The notes under the pieces: model-generated | What the model was told of the DNA's origin: nothing | What the model saw: only the letters and a program-made list of their open reading frames with translations | Databases searched by the model: none | Translations under genes and position numbers: made by a program | Shown: one piece after another, positions 7,424 through 12,247 of the stretch | Position numbering within the stretch: position 1 is the first letter of the stretch | Layout of the letters: every line of letters starts with the position of its first letter | Origin: Candidatus Omnitrophota bacterium | Lineage (GTDB): Bacteria; Omnitrophota; Gorgyraeia; JAGLLT01 | Reading direction: 5' to 3' | Length of the DNA: 13,819 nt | NCBI GenBank assembly: GCA_030630095.1 | Contig: DAOVNW010000008.1 | Span: 1-13,819 of the forward strand

Positions 7424-7577
7424 TCTTATTCCCCTTAGATGACTTTACTATTGATGCTAATATGTTTTTAACCTCAACTGATTCTTTAATTAAATTTCCT
7501 AATTCCTTTGAATTTATCATTAATCTCGAATCTTTCACTAACCATAACTTCTTTTATCAATGTCAATTTTTAATTTT
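7424..7577 (-). pseudogene. Broken four-helix-bundle (23S rRNA IVS-type) gene
   Basis: The reverse strand encodes KLKIDIDKRSYG, identical to residues 5-16 of the intact protein at 11796-12164, and then a TAG. In another frame it resumes at residue 86 (KDSRLMINSK...ILASIVKSSK). The middle of the protein, including the conserved SIAANIEEA segment, is missing and the frame is shifted, so no functional product is expected. The original stop codon has also been lost (TAA to AAA), so the C-terminal remnant runs in frame through the AT repeat into pilB. Confidence 0.75.
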
Positions 7578-7583
7578 GCATTT

Positions 7584-7607
7584 TGCCTGTCTGCCTATCG
7601 GCAGGCA
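7584..7607. repeat. GC-rich hairpin TGCCTGTCTGCC-TATC-GGCAGGCA inside copy A
   Basis: A 24-base GC-rich imperfect palindrome (core CTGCC-TATC-GGCAG, flanked by TGCC/GGCA-type direct and inverted repeats) interrupts otherwise AT-only DNA at the pilT-proximal end of copy A. The same position in the intact copy (near 12211) has no such insert. It resembles REP-like intergenic palindromes. It is followed by a T-run on the plus strand only, so it is not a terminator for the minus-strand operon. Confidence 0.5.
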
Positions 7608-7621
7608 TTTTTAATTTTCTC

Positions 7622-8674
7622 TCAAGTAATCCTTCTCTCTATAAGTTTCGCGTTTTTTGCTGTTTTTAAAACAGTCTCTTTGTCAATCTTTCCTTCACGG
7701 TAAAGATTTATGAGTGATTGCTCCATAGTCTGCATACCAAAATTCATACCTGTCTCAATAGCCGAGTATATCTGTTCGGTCTTACCCATGCGTATTAAGT
7801 TACTTATTGCTTTGGTAACCATCATCAGCTCTACTGTGGGAACGCGGCTATTTCCATCCGCGCTCTTTAGCAGTCTTTGCGAAACTACCGCCTTTAAGGT
7901 CTCAGAAAGCTGCTGCCGAACATGTTGCTGCTCAACAGGCGGGAAAACTCCCAGTATGCGGTCAATGGACGATACCGTATCCCGGGTATGCAGAGTAGAA
8001 AAAACCAGATGCCCTGTCTCAGCCGCCATAATAGCTGTGCGCATAGTATCTAAATCCCGCATCTCACCTACCAAAATAACATCCGGGTCCTCCCGAAGAG
8101 CATAACGCATCGCTTCAGCAAAGGAATCAATGTCGGTGTAAAGCTCTCTTTGGTTAACAATGCCCTTTTTGTGGGTATGCAGATACTCAATAGGGTCTTC
8201 TATCGTAATAATATGACAGGAGCGGGTCTGATTTATCATATCAATAAGAGATGCTAAGGTAGTGGTTTTGCCGCAGCCGGTAGGCCCGGTAACTAAAACC
8301 ATTCCATCCCGCAAATTAGAAAGCTGATGAAGGCTTTCAGGCAAACCAAGCTCTGTAAGGCTAAGTATTTTATCGGGAAGATTACGAAAGGCGATGCTTA
8401 TTGAACCCCTTTGATAATAGGCGTTTATGCGAAAACGCCCCGCGCCCTCAAGGCTATAGGCCAAATCAATGGAACGCTTCTTTTCAAACACCTCTCTTTG
8501 CTCTGATGAAAGTATCTGAAAAATCATCTCCCTGGTATTTTCAGAGGATAACTTTTTATCTTTAACCGCGGCCAGTTCTCCGTGAACGCGTAAAAGAGGC
8601 GGACTGTTGGGTGTCAGGTGCAAATCAGACGCCTGTTCTTTAGCGGTTAAACGCAAAAGTTCAAATATATCCAT
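7622..8674 (-). CDS. pilT: Type IV pilus retraction ATPase PilT
   Basis: A 350-residue hexameric ATPase that drives pilus retraction and twitching. It has a PAS-like N-terminal domain (ASDLHLTPNSPPLLRVHGEL, 15-34), Walker A GPTGCGKTT (130-138), Asp box TIEDPIEY (157-164), Walker B DPDVILVGEMRD (196-207), His box TGHLVFSTLHT (220-230) and the PilT-specific AIRNLIR-type motif, here AISNLIR (289-295). It lacks the zinc cysteines and long N-terminal domain of PilB, as expected for PilT. The ATG at 8674 directly follows the TGA of the secretin gene (TGAATG), and its ribosome site AAAGGAA lies within the secretin's last codons. Tight translational coupling with the secretin is unusual for pilT and indicates a true retractile pilus and not only a secretion system. 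Confidence 0.95.
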   Translation of the reverse strand: MDIFELLRLTAKEQASDLHLTPNSPPLLRVHGELAAVKDKKLSSENTREMIFQILSSEQREVFEKKRSIDLAYSLEGAGRFRINAYYQRGSISIAFRNLPDKILSLTELGLPESLHQLSNLRDGMVLVTGPTGCGKTTTLASLIDMINQTRSCHIITIEDPIEYLHTHKKGIVNQRELYTDIDSFAEAMRYALREDPDVILVGEMRDLDTMRTAIMAAETGHLVFSTLHTRDTVSSIDRILGVFPPVEQQHVRQQLSETLKAVVSQRLLKSADGNSRVPTVELMMVTKAISNLIRMGKTEQIYSAIETGMNFGMQTMEQSLINLYREGKIDKETVLKTAKNAKLIERRIT

Positions 8675-10642
8675 TCAATTCCTTTCGGTTATTATGCTAT
8701 ATCCCTCTTTTACCCCGGGTGCTTTAGTCGTATCTACTACTGTCATGCCCTGCCGGAATTCAATCACTTTAATATCACCCACAAACTTACCTTTAGAATA
8801 AACCGGCAGGATATCACCCATTTTAAGTCCGTCATCTTCACCCAAGTTTATAATCGCGAAATTATACTTTTCCTCTACAGTTAAAACCTCACCCTTTAAT
8901 AAACCGCCGGAATTAGATTTATTTTTTATTTCTCTTCGCGGACTTTCTATCATTTTAAGTTCTTTTTCTTCCTCATCATACTGTAAAAGTCTCTTCTGTT
9001 TTTCTTTAATATACGGATGGTCGGAAACTTCTGACAATACCCTGTCAGATACCCCCTGAGCTTCTCCGGGCGCCATCATAATATGGGGAGTAATTAAAAA
9101 AACGGTTTCTGTCTTTTCTTTCGTAACACCCTTTCTTTTAAATAAAAGCCCTAATATGGGGATATCACCTAAAAGCGGAACCTTACGCTCATATTCCCGA
9201 CTGGACTCCCGTATAAGCCCCCCGATAGCTAAGGTACTCGCGTCTTTAGCAATAATGATATTTTCTACCCGGGAAGCATTAACCGTATCTATAGGCAGGG
9301 ATACCACCTTCCCCTCCTCAGTAACAATGCTCGTACTCGCTCCACCCACATTAACCGTATCAACTTCCGCCAAAAAACGCATCGTGATGGTCCTGTCTTC
9401 ATTAATAGAAGGAGTAATGGTAAGTTTTGTCCCGATATCCCTGAGCTCAATAACCGCCCTGATTAATTCAGTGGTTCGTTCTTCAAATTCCCGTATTTCA
9501 TGTTCGTAATTAACAGTAATCGGCCTTTCTTCTCCGATAAAAAATTCTCCGGGGGCATTGTTGGCACAAAGAAGCATTGGCGTGCCAATAATCTTTACGC
9601 GGTCACTTTCCTCAAATAACTCCAGGCGGGTTTCTATCTGTTTATCAATAAAATCATAAACAAACGTTGCCGAATCAAGGGATGTATAACCCGGCACGCT
9701 AAAAATAGCATGTTTTCCCGCCCCGGGAGTTATTGAAAAATCAAAAAATGATTCATCATCATCAGCCAGGGTAATCTCTAATATCTTACCCTCCAGCAAA
9801 ACCTGCGAGGTGGGAGCATCCATCTCTTTGATAAAATCACCTATATCGTGTAATATCCTCATATCAACCGAGCGGCAGGTAATAGAGTTGTTGCGGGGAA
9901 AAACGGCTAAATAGACACTAGCCTGCTTGCGCCTGGCTTCAAGAATATCCATTACTTCTAACTCCCTTTTTTCAGCCGTTTTTTCGAGCTCCTCAATTTT
10001 TTTTGAAGTGAGCTCTTTTTCAATCCCTAAAGCCGTCTCTGCCGCGCGCCGGCCGGAGGTAGAATCGTAACGGGTCGTACGAGCTCCATACCCGTTTTTT
10101 CCCCGCCCGCTTCGGCTTCTGCCTGCCTTTTCTTCTGTCCCTATGTGGCCGTAACTTTTAATTTCACCCGGTTCAACATATTCAATGCGGTCACCAAATA
10201 GATTATCAAGTAAGTCAGCCACCGCTAAACAAGAAGCGTATTTAAGATTATATACCACAATCTTCTCATCCCGCCGAACAGTCAGCTCTTTTCCATACTC
10301 CTCAACGGTCATAATCCGGATAACATTATCTTCTTCACTAAACCAGAGATTGTAAAGCTTACACATCGTCTTTAGGGCGTCTTGAGGAGTAACTCCTTTT
10401 AGAAAAAGGGTTATTTTGAGTTTCATAATATCTTTACTGACAACAACATTCTTCCCTGTTAAGTCAGTAAGGACCTTAGAAACATCAACTATCGGCGTCT
10501 CTTTAAAGTCAAAAACACTTATTTCGTTTTCCTGTTCTATAGCCTGAAGAACCTCCTGACTATATTCTTCGGCCGCTAAAGGAAAAACTCCCGATACAAC
10601 TAAAATCAAAACTACGCAAATTATATTCTTTAATATATTCAT
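8675..10642 (-). CDS. pilQ: Secretin (PilQ/GspD family) with extra C-terminal domain
   Basis: A 655-residue outer-membrane pore subunit. It has a signal peptide (about 1-24, PLAA|EE), an STN/N0-type domain (about 41-113; FKETPIVDVSKVLTDLTGKNVVVS), an N1-like segment (128-160) and a Gly/Arg/Ser-rich low-complexity linker (165-205). A charged helical segment (206-238) and a second short N-domain (243-275) precede the secretin core (about 277-522), which has VPLLGDIPILGLLFK (488-502) and LITPHI (516-521). After the core comes a charged linker and then a further domain (about 580-652) with the pattern GEVLTVEEKYNFAIINLGED, DGLKMGD and VGDIKVIEF. ATG 10642 has AAGGAG 6 bases upstream. No pilotin lipobox is visible. 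PilQ is preferred to GspD because PilMNOP and PilT are adjacent. Confidence 0.93.
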   Translation of the reverse strand: MNILKNIICVVLILVVSGVFPLAAEEYSQEVLQAIEQENEISVFDFKETPIVDVSKVLTDLTGKNVVVSKDIMKLKITLFLKGVTPQDALKTMCKLYNLWFSEEDNVIRIMTVEEYGKELTVRRDEKIVVYNLKYASCLAVADLLDNLFGDRIEYVEPGEIKSYGHIGTEEKAGRSRSGRGKNGYGARTTRYDSTSGRRAAETALGIEKELTSKKIEELEKTAEKRELEVMDILEARRKQASVYLAVFPRNNSITCRSVDMRILHDIGDFIKEMDAPTSQVLLEGKILEITLADDDESFFDFSITPGAGKHAIFSVPGYTSLDSATFVYDFIDKQIETRLELFEESDRVKIIGTPMLLCANNAPGEFFIGEERPITVNYEHEIREFEERTTELIRAVIELRDIGTKLTITPSINEDRTITMRFLAEVDTVNVGGASTSIVTEEGKVVSLPIDTVNASRVENIIIAKDASTLAIGGLIRESSREYERKVPLLGDIPILGLLFKRKGVTKEKTETVFLITPHIMMAPGEAQGVSDRVLSEVSDHPYIKEKQKRLLQYDEEEKELKMIESPRREIKNKSNSGGLLKGEVLTVEEKYNFAIINLGEDDGLKMGDILPVYSKGKFVGDIKVIEFRQGMTVVDTTKAPGVKEGYSIITERN

Positions 10643-10684
10643 TTTTTACTCCTTAAATACCAGAACTTAAAATTACTTTTGGTT

Positions 10685-10709
10685 TTTTATTTTTAATTTT
10701 TAATTTTTC
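10685..10709. repeat. Short AT repeat of the TTTTTAA type between pilP-like gene and secretin gene
   Basis: A run with a 7-base period (ATTTTTAATTTTTAATTTTT) begins right at the TGA of the PilP-like gene and extends about 20 bases. The same repeat unit forms the outer ends of the elements at 5.7, 7.6 and 12.2 kb, so this may be a solo end or an independent expansion. No inverted partner is present in this 65-base gap. Confidence 0.45.
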
Positions 10710-11166
10710 AACGGAATCTCCCATGAATTTCATATCCTCCTTCTAGCAGGATAACCAGCTTATCAGGGGTAATTTCTTTTATTATAAAAGAATTAAAACG
10801 TTTTTTACCTGTGTTAGAAGCCGCAAAGACTATTTTGTCTTGTGGTTTAAGAGTTACCGCTCCCAAGGTTTCTATTTCCGCCGTAGCCATTGCTTTATCA
10901 CCTACAATCATAACACCGGTAATTTCAATCCTGGGCAAATTGAAACTGCTCAGCCCTTCTCCCGAAAAGGAGACGTATTTACCCCGTAAAGTTCTCCTAA
11001 GCAGCTCCTCACTAAGACCAAAAGGGTCGCGTTCTCTTATAGAGAGAGACTGGCTTACCACGTTCATAACGCCTTCTTTCGTTTTCAAATTCTCCTCCGC
11101 GCCGGCAAAACCAGCCGCCAGCCAAAAGCAAACAGTTACCACAAAAAATTTCTTTAATCTATGCAT
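10708..11166 (-). CDS. PilP/GspC-like periplasmic pilus assembly protein
   Basis: A 152-residue exported protein with signal peptide MHRLKKFFVVTVCFWLAAGF followed by AGA|EE; no convincing lipobox, unlike classical lipoprotein PilP. After a short linker comes RERDPFGLSEEL (45-55), the 'RDPF' motif seen in PilP-type proteins. Next is a beta-rich domain: IEITGVMIVGDKAMATAEIE, LGAVTLKPQDKIVF, and ITPDKLVILLEGGYEIHGRFR at the end. It resembles the homology-region fold shared by PilP and GspC, which binds the secretin N-domains, and it lies directly before the secretin gene. ATG 11166 has GGAGG 8 bases upstream, and a short GC hairpin lies just before that site. The family is inferred from fold pattern and position; a PilP symbol would go slightly beyond the evidence. 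Confidence 0.75.
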   Translation of the reverse strand: MHRLKKFFVVTVCFWLAAGFAGAEENLKTKEGVMNVVSQSLSIRERDPFGLSEELLRRTLRGKYVSFSGEGLSSFNLPRIEITGVMIVGDKAMATAEIETLGAVTLKPQDKIVFAASNTGKKRFNSFIIKEITPDKLVILLEGGYEIHGRFR

Positions 11167-11193
11167 TCTATTTTCCTCCGGGCGCGCGGCCCC

Positions 11194-11754
11194 TCAAATT
11201 GAAATCAATAATTCTAATTTCAAACCTTCTTCATCTTCACGCTTAACTACTACCCTCTCAATCGTTACAAGTTTTGGCAGGTGTTCTATGCTTTTTAAAA
11301 AATCCTTAAAGTCCAGAAAACCGCCAACCATTATCAAATTATATAAATTGCGCTTTTGAAAAACTGTTTCGCTATTTTGCAGTTCTTTGTCATCTACCGG
11401 CGAAAATTCCCGAATCTTCAGATTATGCTCCTTTGCCAACACGCTAATCATGGTTAAAACCTCTGACAGCTCCTCTTTGCCAGCTAATGCCAGGCTAGCT
11501 TTCTTTAATTCTGATTTTACTCCCTCCAGCTCTTCCTCTCTTTCCCGAATAGAACTAAAAATAGACTTTCTGCCTCCTTGTTTTCGCTTTAAAACTTTAA
11601 CCTCCCCTAACAGCTCAATATGTTTTTTATGGAGTTCCTTAACCTTTTTATACTCAGGCTCATAAACCTTTTTCACATAAAAAAAACAGGCCGCCACCAC
11701 AACAAGGGCAATAATCCCCATCTGTTCAAGTTTAGTTAACTTTTTTTTAATCAT
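11194..11754 (-). CDS. pilO: PilO-like (GspM-like) inner-membrane pilus assembly protein
   Basis: A 186-residue bitopic protein. It has a short basic cytosolic N-terminus, one membrane segment (about 12-27), a coiled coil (about 33-92) and a C-terminal ferredoxin-like domain (about 94-186) with LKIREFSPV and YNLIMVGGFLDFKDFLKSIEHLPKLVTIERVVV, the usual PilO pattern. It would pair with the PilN part of the upstream fusion. The frame is open from a TTG at 11766 and an ATG at 11760. The ATG at 11754 is preferred because a weak GGA lies 7 bases upstream. The upstream region is the AT-rich end of the inserted element, so the ribosome site is poor, and expression may depend on coupling or on sequence supplied by the element. 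Confidence 0.85.
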   Translation of the reverse strand: MIKKKLTKLEQMGIIALVVVAACFFYVKKVYEPEYKKVKELHKKHIELLGEVKVLKRKQGGRKSIFSSIREREEELEGVKSELKKASLALAGKEELSEVLTMISVLAKEHNLKIREFSPVDDKELQNSETVFQKRNLYNLIMVGGFLDFKDFLKSIEHLPKLVTIERVVVKREDEEGLKLELLISI

Positions 11755-11780
11755 TATCATATCCAAATTAAAAATTTAAA

Positions 11781-11797
11781 ATTAAAAATGAAAAATT
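11781..11797 (+). repeat. Right inverted repeat of element B (17 bases)
   Basis: ATTAAAAATGAAAAATT, the exact inverse of 12155-12171. It overlaps the stop codon of the four-helix-bundle gene. The same 17 bases occur at 7407-7423 in the deleted copy A, inside a 30-base perfect match. Confidence 0.7.
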
Positions 11798-12164
11798 ATT
11801 TATTCCGCTTAGATGACTTTACTATTGATGCCAATATGTTTTTAACCTCAACCGATTCTTTAATTAAATCTCCTAATCCCTTTGAATTTATCATTAATCT
11901 CGAATCTTTCACTAACCTTAACCAAAAATTTGTTTCTCTTGCTTCTTTTAACGCGGTATTCATTTTATAAATAAAATCAGCTTTGCTAAACGCCCCCTGA
12001 GCTTCTTCTATGTTTGCCGCGATTGAAGTACCTGACCTCAAAAGCTGCTTTCCTATTTCAAAACCAGCGGTCTCCTTTGGAAAAGACCTTACCAATTTTA
12101 CAATTTGTAAAGCAAATCCGTAACTTCTTTTATCAATGTCAATTTTTAATTTTAAATTTTTCAT
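11796..12164 (-). CDS. Four-helix-bundle protein, 23S rRNA intervening-sequence (IVP/S23) family
   Basis: A 122-residue, probably all-helical protein of the family encoded inside 23S rRNA intervening sequences and related to Avd of diversity-generating retroelements. The recognisable block is GKQLLRSGTSIAANIEEAQG (38-57) followed by AFSKADFIYKMNTALKEARETNFWLRLV. The length is normal (about 115-130). It is basic, consistent with nucleic acid binding, but no enzyme activity is known for the family. The ATG at 12164 lies inside the 17-base inverted repeat, preceded by GAGA about 7 bases away. A transcript folding through both ends would hide the start codon. The gene interrupts the pilus operon between pilMN and pilO in the same orientation and is not a pilus component as far as known. 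Confidence 0.88.
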   Translation of the reverse strand: MKNLKLKIDIDKRSYGFALQIVKLVRSFPKETAGFEIGKQLLRSGTSIAANIEEAQGAFSKADFIYKMNTALKEARETNFWLRLVKDSRLMINSKGLGDLIKESVEVKNILASIVKSSKRNK

Positions 12165-12171
12165 TTTTAAT
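12155..12171 (-). repeat. Left inverted repeat of element B (17 bases)
   Basis: This is the reverse complement of 11781-11797 and contains the ATG start codon of the four-helix-bundle gene (12164-12162). In RNA it could pair with the other end over 17 base pairs, all but one of them A-U. Confidence 0.7.
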
Positions 12172-12198
12172 CTCTTTCTTGCATCTTGTATCTTATAT

Positions 12199-12236
12199 TT
12201 TTAATTTTGCATTTTTAATTTTTAATTTTTAATTTC
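12199..12236. repeat. AT-rich TTTTTAA tandem repeats at the pilMN side of element B
   Basis: ATTTTTAATTTTTAATTTTT-type repeats with a 7-base period lie between the end of pilMN and the four-helix-bundle gene, interrupted by one GCA (12209-12211). A TTTTTAATTTTGCATTTT stretch here matches the equivalent end of copy A (near 7567-7584). Confidence 0.55.
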
Positions 12237-12247
12237 ATCCCTGTATC

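Larger units (their letters stand above)
7394..7617. mobile_element. Internally deleted four-helix-bundle element between pilT and pilB (copy A)
   Basis: Bases 7394-7543 align without gaps to 11768-11917 with roughly 9 mismatches in 150, including a perfect 30-base block at the AT-rich end (7394-7423 against 11768-11797). Bases 7545-7577 then match 12121-12153 exactly. About 200 bases of the intact copy are therefore missing, and a TAAC-type microhomology at the join (near 7544) suggests a simple deletion. Beyond 7577 the element ends in AT repeat interrupted by a GC-rich hairpin (7584-7607). Divergence is low, so the two copies separated recently relative to the surrounding genes. The class of element is inferred; no transposase is present. 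Confidence 0.6.
11768..12236. mobile_element. Four-helix-bundle element with AT-rich inverted ends between pilMN and pilO (intact copy B)
   Basis: About 470 bases of AT-rich DNA hold a single small gene. Its ends share a perfect 17-base inverted repeat, ATTAAAAATGAAAAATT (11781-11797) against its complement at 12155-12171, and both sides carry further TTTTTAA-type repeats, the outer one with 7-base period at 12211-12235. A deleted relative lies at 7394-7617 and a smaller remnant at 5652-5742. The layout of one four-helix-bundle gene between complementary ends is like the intervening sequences of bacterial 23S rRNA genes, but here it sits between protein genes. No target-site duplication is obvious, and no recombinase or reverse transcriptase is in the window. 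Mobility is inferred from the copies. Confidence 0.6.

Noticed and set aside
7584..7616. GC hairpin followed by T-rich sequence as an intrinsic terminator
   Set aside because: The T-run follows on the plus strand, whereas all genes run on the minus strand. A plus-strand transcript is not otherwise indicated.
10811..11359. 182-codon plus-strand reading frame opposite the pilO and pilP-like genes
   Set aside because: It is antisense to two well-supported genes and crosses their junction, is very rich in Ser/Thr/Leu/Pro as expected for antisense translation, has no domain I recognise and no clear ribosome site.
11768..12164. Diversity-generating retroelement (Avd-like gene)
   Set aside because: No reverse transcriptase, template repeat or variable repeat is seen in the window; the fold relation to Avd alone is not enough.
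11768..12236. A 23S rRNA intervening sequence in an rRNA gene
   Set aside because: The flanking sequence codes for PilMN and PilO-like proteins on both sides and no rRNA sequence is present; only the protein family and end pairing are IVS-like.
5640..12240. CRISPR array formed by the AT repeats
   Set aside because: Copies are kilobases apart, of different lengths and have no regular spacers; no cas gene is present.
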